DNA from: Bacillota bacterium
GTDB taxonomy: Bacteria; Bacillota_A; Clostridia; Clostridiales; Clostridiaceae
DNA: 12,922 nucleotides
Assembly: GCA_021780795.1 (NCBI GenBank)
Contig: JAJXYA010000177.1
Span: forward strand, 1 to 12,922
Reading direction: 5' to 3'
Shown piece after piece: positions 1 through 5,983 of this stretch. Each line of letters opens with the position of its first letter. The stretch's first letter is position 1. Below the pieces are notes generated by a model, which did not search any database, had not been told where the DNA came from, and saw nothing but the letters and a program-made list of their open reading frames with translations. The position numbers and the translations under genes were made by a program.

Positions 1-504
1 TAATAGATTTAGTACCACTTCACTTCCAACCTCTTGAGCCGGGAAAATAGTTGTTTCTGTTTTTGTAATACTTTCAACATTTGATATTGGCTTATTCCCC
101 AGGAAAAATTGATAGTATTTATAACTATCATTAAAATTACCTCTATCTATAAGAAGTTCTACTGTAGAGCCGAAATTCGCAGCTTTAACAAAAATCGTAA
201 GTCCATCTTCTTTTTTAGTATCATTGCTAGTTTGACCCTTTTCTTCATTTTTACTACCTTTATTATCTTTATTACTTGTACTTGTTTGATTTCCTCCTGC
301 TTGGCCTTTAACAGTTGTAAGATTACCGTCAGAATTTTTTCCATCATTCTTATTTGATTCTTCAGTTTTTGTAGTGCTTTCATTTTTGCTATTATTAACA
401 TTATTATTCTGAGCTTTGTTAAAAAAGAAAAATGAAGCTATTATTAACAGAATTACTGAGAATAAAATTAATATTTTTTTCAAATTTTTTCTATTATTCT
501 TCAT
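1..504 (-). CDS. Membrane-anchored protein with low-complexity linker, 3' end cut by window edge
   Basis: Reading the minus strand from an ATG at 504 gives 168 codons without a stop up to base 1, so the gene continues outside the window. Residues 1-10 are basic and Asn-rich. Residues about 11-28 form one hydrophobic segment (ILILFSVILLIIASFFFF), best read as a signal anchor or uncleaved signal peptide. Residues 31-100 are a Asn/Lys/Ser/Thr/Glu-rich linker with no hydrophobic core. From about 101 a folded, beta-rich-looking domain begins (GLTIFVKAANFGSTVELLID). I do not recognise this domain. The start is supported by AGGAG at about 512-516, 7-8 nt upstream. The gene begins 16 nt after the stop of the SLAP-like gene, so the two are probably co-transcribed and may act together at the cell surface. 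Reality of the gene is fairly certain; function is unknown. Confidence 0.8.
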   Translation of the reverse strand, partial: MKNNRKNLKKILILFSVILLIIASFFFFNKAQNNNVNNSKNESTTKTEESNKNDGKNSDGNLTTVKGQAGGNQTSTSNKDNKGSKNEEKGQTSNDTKKEDGLTIFVKAANFGSTVELLIDRGNFNDSYKYYQFFLGNKPISNVESITKTETTIFPAQEVGSEVVLNLL

Positions 505-520
505 CCTTTATGCTCCTATA

Positions 521-1351
521 CTATGCCTTAAAAAATACTTTACATTTATCTATGTCAAAATCCTTATTAACAATATACTCTTCTGTTATAGTAAAGTCAT
601 AAACTTTCGCTTTATGGGGATTAACATTTACATTTTCAATGTCAAATATTCCACTAGCAACTAATTCACCGCGTTCATCTTTAACTATTATTGGCAGCTT
701 TTCTAATGTTATAGCTTTATTATACCCATTACGAATTATGAAAACTATAGAAATAGAATTATCCATACACTTTAAAGTTTTGAACAACTCAATATTAACA
801 TCTCCTGCTTTTATTAAAGGCAATTCATCTAAAAATTTTATAAAGCCGCTTTTCAATTCATGGTCAATATCTTCAGCCATCTCCTCAAATTCAACCTTTA
901 TGGTGTTTATAGTACTAAGTGACTCTTCAAATTGTATTTTCCAATCATCCTTTAAAATTGTATCAACAAATACGCTTGCCTTATCAAAATAAACTTTATA
1001 TGGTCTTGCAGAAAAAGGAGGTAACAACCCAAAATCCTTCATATCCATAGTTTGCTTTGCAAGTAAGTCCCCCTTATTATTAACAATTTCCAATGGAACT
1101 TTGTCAAAATTAATCTGGCTTGACATTCCATTTCTTAAATAAACGCTAACCTCAATTTTATCTCCTATGTCAAAGGTGTATATACCATTAATAGATACTT
1201 GTCCATCCTCTAATGGTGGAAGCTCAGCTAGTTCTTCTCTCAAAAATTCCTTTTGGAAATCTGACATTACCCCTCTATCATATTCATTAAGATGCAGTTC
1301 TATATTTGCCGCCTCTTTTTCTGATACTTTTACATCATCATTGCTTATCAT
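521..1351 (-). CDS. Protein with two SLAP-like domains (S-layer assembly type), cytoplasmic
   Basis: 276 residues, no signal peptide and no membrane segment, so it should act in the cytoplasm. Two related domains are visible. The first, about residues 43-123, has LPPLEDGQVSINGIY, the VYLRNG motif at 70-75 and PPFSARPYKVYF at 111-122. The second, about 176-256, is more divergent: LPLIKAGDVNI, then FIIRNG at 204-209 and a final NPHKAKVYDF. This pattern (LPPL..G, an RNG turn, then PP.SARP..F) matches what I know as the SLAP domain, which usually occurs as a tandem pair in proteins linked to accessory Sec and S-layer assembly in Bacillus and Clostridia. The family match is from memory of the pattern, not a search. 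AGGAGG lies 8 nt upstream of the ATG. No secA2-like gene is in this window. The next gene downstream is a membrane-anchored protein 16 nt away. Confidence 0.8.
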   Translation of the reverse strand: MISNDDVKVSEKEAANIELHLNEYDRGVMSDFQKEFLREELAELPPLEDGQVSINGIYTFDIGDKIEVSVYLRNGMSSQINFDKVPLEIVNNKGDLLAKQTMDMKDFGLLPPFSARPYKVYFDKASVFVDTILKDDWKIQFEESLSTINTIKVEFEEMAEDIDHELKSGFIKFLDELPLIKAGDVNIELFKTLKCMDNSISIVFIIRNGYNKAITLEKLPIIVKDERGELVASGIFDIENVNVNPHKAKVYDFTITEEYIVNKDFDIDKCKVFFKA

Positions 1352-1408
1352 ACTAAATTCCTCCTAATAGGTTCACATCCTAATATTTGTTCTTACAAAT
1401 TACAGTTA

Positions 1409-1417
1409 ATTATATCA
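1409..1417 (-). promoter_or_regulatory. Candidate extended -10 promoter for the SLAP-like gene
   Basis: On the minus strand these bases read TGATATAAT, an exact TGn-TATAAT extended -10 box, about 58 nt upstream of the ATG at 1351. No convincing TTGACA lies 16-18 nt further upstream, which extended -10 promoters tolerate. It sits downstream of the SLH gene's terminator, where the SLAP-like gene would need its own promoter. AT-rich DNA yields such matches by chance, so this is tentative. Confidence 0.45.
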
Positions 1418-1625
1418 TATAATTCTTAAACAAATAATAAGCTTTCATTTTATTTGTCTAATATAAACTACGTTAAAGCTTGCAAATAGTTGCACTTTGT
1501 TTTTTTAGTAGCATTTTAGAATTCTATGGCTTCTTATTAACTATTCAAATATTAACTCAAAAATAATATTTATTTAAATTGTTGACAATTACAAAAGATT
1601 TACATAATTAGGATTTGGAATAAGC

Positions 1626-1661
1626 AAAAAAGAGAATCACCAATACTGACGATTCTCTTTT
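1626..1661 (-). terminator. Intrinsic terminator of the SLH-protein gene
   Basis: An 11-bp perfect stem (AAAAGAGAATC at 1628-1638 pairing with GATTCTCTTTT at 1651-1661) closes a 12-nt loop. On the minus strand it is followed by a run of T residues ending in TTTTTTGC. It lies about 50 nt past the TAG of the SLH gene. The A-rich/T-rich flanks could allow weak activity on the plus strand, but the plus-strand tail (TCCCTTTA) is poor. Confidence 0.85.
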
Positions 1662-1713
1662 CCCTTTATTTCTTATCCTACATAGGAAAAGTTATTGTTC
1701 CTCTTTCAAGATA

Positions 1714-3927
1714 CTAATAAACATCAACTACCTTACCATCCACTCCTATTATTAATTTAATGGACTGACCAGTATAACTATTACTAAGTTTTGTCTTATC
1801 AAGATACTGACTTAATTCGTAGGTTTCACCATTAACTTTTATACTGCTCGGATTAATTTTACTTGGTGCAAAAGAATCAATAAATCCATACACAATTTTA
1901 TTGTTAACATAAATGTAACAACTTTTATCCCATATGTCTGAAACAAAATAAACTACATCATAGCTAACAATATTAAATGGATTCATAGTATACATTTCAT
2001 CTCTATAGACATAAGAATATTTACTGTTTTGTATTTCATTCCAAAATTCAGTATCACCTCTCATAAAAACCTTAGGCACACTGAAGTAAGGATCTACAAT
2101 TACAACATATTCATATTCTTCATTACTATTACCCTTAGATAGAATTATAGAAGAAAATGCATTAATTGCAGCAACTGCTGTATTATAATTAACGTTTTTT
2201 CCATGATAATAATATACTGTAGACTTAGGTAACTTCATACTATTAACTTCATTATTATTATTTTTCCATTTCATTTCTAACCCTGTTTTCTCCGTTATCA
2301 CATAATTTTCTGTAGAATTCTCTTTGTTATTTATTTTTGTAATGAGCCTATCATTAACATATAATTCATACTTTGAACCTACTTCTAAAGAACCAAGATC
2401 ATTCATATAGGTAAGAGTTCCTTTATCCGTAAGAATTTCATTATCTGCTAGATTATCTGAAGTCTTAGAATTCCCTAGTATTATATATTCTCCTATACTT
2501 CCTGCCTTATGATCTATGTTTTTTATATCTACTACCTTGCCATCATATCCTAGTATTATGGCTACTAACTCGCCCGCTGTGAAAGATGAAAGCTTTGCTA
2601 TGTCCATATCATTGCTATAATTATAGCTCGTCTTGTCTATTTGAATTCCATTTGAACTGTATGCGTTAGCAAGAAAAGCTGTAATATTTCCCTCTATATA
2701 ATTTTCAACAACAAGTACATACTTATTGTTACCATTTATATCTGTAACACTATAGACTACATCCATATCATTAATCTGACCTTTTGTTATAGTCTTACCG
2801 TTTTTTATTATCTTAGTATCTGCATCAAAAGTTATATCTCCAAGTTTATCTGACAGTGGATTAAAATCTGAAGCAAGCTGTGGTTTACTATATATAGGAT
2901 CTGTAATTACAGCATAATTTCCTGCCGTGTTAGTGCTACTGTCAAATATTATTGACATATTAGTTAATAAAAGGCTACTTACACTTTTATAATCTTTCTT
3001 TTCACCATGATAATAATAACTAATACTAGCTGGAAGCGTCATATTTTTTTCTTTTCCAGCTTCCTCATAATAAATAATACTACCTACCATACTATTTACA
3101 GTAATAGTTTCTGTCTCTTTAACCTTACCATAAACTTTTGTAATTTCTCCATCCTCTATTTTCAGCCTATAGGTTGTTCCAACTTGAAGCTTTGAAGTAT
3201 TATCTGCAATATGCAGAACACCTTTATCTGTTAATACTTCGTCACTTGCTAAATTACTGTAGGATTCTGAATTGTCCTCAATAATACAATCCGAATATAA
3301 ATTTATTGAATCAGAAAACATTACTTGACTAGCATTATTAGTACCGCTTGTTCCACCGCTTTTTACATTAGTATTGAGGAGCCTGTCAAACATTACTGCT
3401 GCATTCCTAATGGTAACCTTATCATTTTTCTTAAGTCCTAAATTATCGGTGATTTTCAAACTTGAAGCCTTACTTAGATAGTTTGATGGCCAAGTTCCTT
3501 TTAAATCACTATCTGCATAACCTAGTAACTTTACAAGGGCAGTACAAATTTCTGAATAAGTTATTGAAGCTTCTGGGTGAAACTTTCCATCTGCCATGCC
3601 GCTGATTAATTGCTTATTCAACAGTATATTTACATAACCACTTAGGGCACTATAGGAAGCAACATCTGGAAATACAGTAGAACCCTCAACAGCTGATGCT
3701 ACATCTATTAAATTGTCTGCAATTACTACAGCTTTAGCAAATTCACCTCTTGTCATAACTTTAGTAACATTACTTACTGAACTATCTAAAATTCCAAGTT
3801 GCTTCATCCTTAAAACCGCAGCGGAATAGTCAAAAGCATCTGTTGCAAAAGTAAAAGATGAATTTATTATACTCATAAACAATGTCATTATTAAAAAAAT
3901 GCTCAGTGTAGATTTTCGAAATTTCAT
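1714..3927 (-). CDS. Secreted SLH-domain surface protein with two large internal repeats
   Basis: 737 residues. The N-terminus is a signal peptide: basic MKFRK, hydrophobic 7-20, probable cleavage near TFA|TD at 28-29. Three S-layer homology repeats follow: about 31-75, 83-136 (the clearest, VFPDVASYSALSGYVN then GMADGKFHPEASITYSE) and 145-185. SLH repeats bind pyruvylated secondary cell-wall polysaccharide, so the protein should sit on the outer wall. Residues about 201-468 and 474-737 are two copies of one module. LASDEVLTDKG in copy one matches LADNEILTDKG in copy two, LPASISYYYHG matches LPKSTVYYYHG, and both end in DGKVVD. I do not recognise this module and see no catalytic signature in it. 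A ribosome binding site AGGAGGG stands 6 nt before the ATG. The gene follows the exporter permease after 137 nt of inverted repeats and has its own terminator. Confidence 0.9.
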   Translation of the reverse strand: MKFRKSTLSIFLIMTLFMSIINSSFTFATDAFDYSAAVLRMKQLGILDSSVSNVTKVMTRGEFAKAVVIADNLIDVASAVEGSTVFPDVASYSALSGYVNILLNKQLISGMADGKFHPEASITYSEICTALVKLLGYADSDLKGTWPSNYLSKASSLKITDNLGLKKNDKVTIRNAAVMFDRLLNTNVKSGGTSGTNNASQVMFSDSINLYSDCIIEDNSESYSNLASDEVLTDKGVLHIADNTSKLQVGTTYRLKIEDGEITKVYGKVKETETITVNSMVGSIIYYEEAGKEKNMTLPASISYYYHGEKKDYKSVSSLLLTNMSIIFDSSTNTAGNYAVITDPIYSKPQLASDFNPLSDKLGDITFDADTKIIKNGKTITKGQINDMDVVYSVTDINGNNKYVLVVENYIEGNITAFLANAYSSNGIQIDKTSYNYSNDMDIAKLSSFTAGELVAIILGYDGKVVDIKNIDHKAGSIGEYIILGNSKTSDNLADNEILTDKGTLTYMNDLGSLEVGSKYELYVNDRLITKINNKENSTENYVITEKTGLEMKWKNNNNEVNSMKLPKSTVYYYHGKNVNYNTAVAAINAFSSIILSKGNSNEEYEYVVIVDPYFSVPKVFMRGDTEFWNEIQNSKYSYVYRDEMYTMNPFNIVSYDVVYFVSDIWDKSCYIYVNNKIVYGFIDSFAPSKINPSSIKVNGETYELSQYLDKTKLSNSYTGQSIKLIIGVDGKVVDVY

Positions 3928-3951
3928 TTTAAACCCTCCTTTTTTTCAATT

Positions 3952-3979
3952 AAGAAATTATAAAATTTTGTAATTTCTT
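3952..3979. repeat. 28-bp near-perfect palindrome upstream of the SLH gene
   Basis: AAGAAATTA at 3952-3960 is mirrored by TAATTTCTT at 3971-3979, and the ten central bases are also self-complementary except at one base pair. It starts 25 nt upstream of the SLH start codon. On the minus strand it contains a TATAAT (3957-3962), though no good -35 lies above it. No T-run follows on the minus strand, so it does not look like a terminator for the exporter operon. An operator overlapping a promoter, or an mRNA 5' hairpin, are both possible. Confidence 0.6.
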
Positions 3980-3995
3980 TCCTTTAATACGATGC

Positions 3996-4061
3996 AGAAA
4001 GTGTATATTACGTAAAATGCAATTGAGCAAGCGTTAGCAATTGTAGTAATATATACTTTCT
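3996..4061. repeat. 66-nt long hairpin just after the exporter permease stop codon
   Basis: Arms at 3996-4011 and 4046-4061 pair over 16 bp with a single G-T wobble (AGAAAGTGTATATTAC against GTAATATATACTTTCT). Inside, 4018-4025 pairs with 4038-4045 over 8 bp with one wobble, leaving a 6-nt one-sided bulge (4012-4017) and a 12-nt loop. It begins 3 nt beyond the permease TAA. Neither strand has a T-run after it, so it is not a classic intrinsic terminator. It may protect the operon's 3' end or be a small mobile-element remnant. Confidence 0.65.
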
Positions 4062-4064
4062 AAT

Positions 4065-5243
4065 TTATTCATACATTAAAGCATCTATTGGATTTAAATT
4101 TGCTGCCTTTCTTGCTGGATAGATTCCAAAAATAACCCCAACCATCAATGAAAAACTAAAAGAAAGCAAAATCCATTTTAAGGAGTAGGATTCAGGAACT
4201 AACTTAAGTCCTCCTATAATAAATTTAATTATAGCTAGTCCTAATAATATCCCAATTATACCTCCCATACCTGTAACCACAAGAGCCTCTATAACAAATT
4301 GAATCATTATATTTCTTTTCTTGGCTCCTATAGCTTTTCTTATTCCAATTTCCCTAGTTCTCTCCGTCACTGAAACCAGCATTATATTCATAATTCCTAT
4401 TCCACCAACGATAAGAGAGATAGTTGCTATGCCTCCTAAAATCAACATCATTGTACCTGTCACTGTACTAAGGGTTGAAAGCATCTGAGCTGCACTCATT
4501 ACACTGTAAGCATTCTCATCTTTATATTTACTATAGAGAAAATCCTTCAGCTTAGTTACAGCTTGATCAACTACTGTCTCGTTAGTTGTTAGAACAGAAA
4601 AATTACTTATTCTTGCTTGATTAGTAAGTTTAGTGGCAACAGTTACGGGTATAATAATCTTGTCGTCATCCCCGCTATCTTGTCCATTATCTATTTGTTC
4701 TAAAACACCAACTATTTTAAATACCTGTCCGTTAACTTTTATTGTCTTTCCTAATGGATTTTCTCCTTTAAATAAATCATTAACTACTGCAGTGCCCACT
4801 AGTGCAGTCTTTAAATTATAATCAATGTCTAGTTGTAATATAAATCTTCCGCTGGATATATGCCTGCTTATTATCTGTTCATACTCAGGGCTTGTTCCAA
4901 TTATTGAAGTATCTCTTGTTTTACTACCATTTTTTGCTGTAACACTGCTAGTAACAGTTGGCGCCACAGCTGATATTAAATCAGAATTTTCTTTTTGAAA
5001 AGCAGAAAGCTCACCATAAGTAACATTTCTATTACTGCCCCGGCCTTTTATAGAAATATTTATAAGATTGGTTCCAAGGCTTTGTATTGAACTTGTAATA
5101 TTCTTTGTACTACCTTCAGCAAAAGCTACTGCAGCAATCACTGCGGCAACACCTATTATAACTCCAAGCATTGTAAGAAATGATCTTCCCTTATTACTTA
5201 ATATACTTTTTATTGCCATCCTATAAGCTTGAAGTAATTTCAC
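4065..5243 (-). CDS. macB: MacB/FtsX-type ABC transporter permease
   Basis: 392 residues with the MacB-family permease layout. One membrane helix lies at about 20-42 (LTMLGVIIGVAAVIAAVAFA). A large extracytoplasmic domain runs from about 45 to 255, and three C-terminal helices lie at about 266-290, 316-342 and 355-376. The signature SVTERTREIGIRKAIGA is at 291-307, with YPARKAANLNPIDAL near the end. MacB-type permeases do not form a substrate channel through the membrane. They use ATP-driven motion of the outer domain to push peptides, antibiotics or lipoproteins outward together with an adaptor. The start is GTG at 5243, overlapping the ATPase stop as GTGA, with a strong GGAGGTGG 6-7 nt upstream that lies inside the ATPase's duplicated tail. 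Substrate cannot be told from the sequence. The symbol denotes family membership; in this organism ATPase and permease are separate proteins. Confidence 0.9.
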   Translation of the reverse strand: MKLLQAYRMAIKSILSNKGRSFLTMLGVIIGVAAVIAAVAFAEGSTKNITSSIQSLGTNLINISIKGRGSNRNVTYGELSAFQKENSDLISAVAPTVTSSVTAKNGSKTRDTSIIGTSPEYEQIISRHISSGRFILQLDIDYNLKTALVGTAVVNDLFKGENPLGKTIKVNGQVFKIVGVLEQIDNGQDSGDDDKIIIPVTVATKLTNQARISNFSVLTTNETVVDQAVTKLKDFLYSKYKDENAYSVMSAAQMLSTLSTVTGTMMLILGGIATISLIVGGIGIMNIMLVSVTERTREIGIRKAIGAKKRNIMIQFVIEALVVTGMGGIIGILLGLAIIKFIIGGLKLVPESYSLKWILLSFSFSLMVGVIFGIYPARKAANLNPIDALMYE

Positions 5244-5983
5244 TGTGCCACCTCCCTGCCTGCTAGTATTTTACTGCCTTGAGGCCTTACCACTCTCTTT
5301 ACTTGCTGGTCAACCTCTCTGTCCTCTACAATCTCACCGTCTTGAAGTCTTACCAACCTCTTTGCCTGCTGGGCAAGGGTATTATCGTGAGTAATCAAAA
5401 TTATTGTATTCCCTTTAGAGTGTAGCTCTTTTAAAATATTAATTACTTCTATTCCTGTTTTACTGTCTAAAGCTCCTGTAGGCTCATCCGCAAGTATTAC
5501 AGGGGGATCCGTTACCAAGGCTCTTGCAATTGCTACCCTTTGCTGTTGTCCTCCAGAAAGTTCATAAGGCCTATGATGCATTCTGTCTTCTAGTCCCACA
5601 CTTCTTAAAGCTTTAATGGCTCTTTCTCTAACTTCTTTTGCATGAATTCCTTGATAAACAAGTGGAAGTTCAACATTTTCTAAAGAGGATAGCCTCTGAA
5701 GGAGATTAAATTTTTGAAAGATGAAACCAATTTTCCTATTTCTAATCTCTGCCAACTCATCATCCTTAAGTTTACTAACTTCCTTTTCATCTAGCATATA
5801 TTTTCCTGAAGTTGGTACATCAAGACAGCCAAGCATATTCATAAGTGTGGATTTACCTGAGCCTGATTGACCTACTATGGAAACAAACTCATGAGCTCTT
5901 ATATGTAGATTTATGCCATTGAGTGCAGTAACTTTATTATCCCCCATGGCATATATCTTGTACATATCGGATATCCTAATCAT
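5240..5983 (-). CDS. MacB/LolD-type ABC transporter ATP-binding protein with duplicated C-terminus
   Basis: 247 residues, the energy-coupling subunit of the exporter. All nucleotide-binding motifs are intact: Walker A GQSGSGKS at 38-45, Q-loop Gln90 in FIFQKFNLL, signature LSGGQQQR at 142-149, Walker B VILADE at 162-167 with catalytic Glu167, and H-loop His199 in ITHD. Two motifs typical of the MacB/LolD group, the long [17 protein letters not shown] stretch and EPTGALDS, are present. Residues 205-225 and 226-246 are a tandem duplication ([21 protein letters not shown] and [21 protein letters not shown]). Members of this group usually stop soon after the first copy, at about 220-230 residues. 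The ATG overlaps the adaptor stop as TAATG, with AGGAGGT 8-9 nt upstream. Tight coupling to both neighbours argues for one transport complex. Confidence 0.95.
   Translation of the reverse strand: MIRISDMYKIYAMGDNKVTALNGINLHIRAHEFVSIVGQSGSGKSTLMNMLGCLDVPTSGKYMLDEKEVSKLKDDELAEIRNRKIGFIFQKFNLLQRLSSLENVELPLVYQGIHAKEVRERAIKALRSVGLEDRMHHRPYELSGGQQQRVAIARALVTDPPVILADEPTGALDSKTGIEVINILKELHSKGNTIILITHDNTLAQQAKRLVRLQDGEIVEDREVDQQVKRVVRPQGSKILAGREVAQ
5246..5371 (-). repeat. 63-bp tandem duplication at the 3' end of the ATPase gene
   Basis: Units 5309-5371 and 5246-5308 are in the same reading frame and adjacent with no spacer. By hand alignment they agree at about 44 of 63 bases, and both translate to 21-residue units of the form QQ.KR.VR.Q....I..REV. 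The downstream unit contains the ribosome binding site of the permease gene; the matching place in the upstream unit reads AGAGAGGTTG, a weakened copy of it. Confidence 0.85.
5248..5256 (-). promoter_or_regulatory. Ribosome binding site of the permease, inside the ATPase coding sequence
   Basis: The minus strand reads GGGAGGTGG here, with the GGAGG core (5251-5255) 7 nt before the GTG at 5243. It decides the GTG start of the permease: this is the only strong site near the ATPase stop, and it lies within the second unit of the 63-bp duplication. Confidence 0.8.

Larger units (their letters stand above)
1352..1713. other. Intergenic region between SLH gene and SLAP-like gene
   Basis: 362 bases without a gene in either direction. 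From the SLH gene side it holds a clear intrinsic terminator (1626-1661), then about 200 very AT-rich bases, then the candidate extended -10 box at 1409-1417 and the ribosome binding site of the SLAP-like gene. A short inverted repeat, AATTGT-TG-ACAATT at 1577-1590, contains a plus-strand TTGACA but no partner -10 at usable spacing. It could be an operator or chance. I see no small ORF with a ribosome binding site and no riboswitch-like fold. Confidence 0.6.

Noticed and set aside
159..401. 80-residue minus-strand ORF overlapping the left-edge gene
   Set aside because: It is in another frame of the longer open frame 1-504, which has a ribosome binding site, a membrane anchor and sensible composition. 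This one starts inside that gene without a site.
639..992. 117-residue plus-strand ORF inside the SLAP-like gene
   Set aside because: Antisense shadow of a gene with domain evidence; composition is the reverse reading of SLAP-like sequence and no promoter or site supports it.
1582..1610. Plus-strand promoter based on a perfect TTGACA
   Set aside because: At 17 nt spacing the -10 would be TAATTA, and the better CATAAT is only 15 nt away. No plus-strand gene follows.
3996..4061. Intrinsic terminator of the exporter operon
   Set aside because: The hairpin is long and stable-looking but is followed by GCATCG on the minus strand, with no T-run, so I list it only as an inverted repeat.
3996..4061. 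Integron attC-like site
   Set aside because: The loop contains GTTAGC, but the required conserved core pairs and an integrase or cassette gene are absent.
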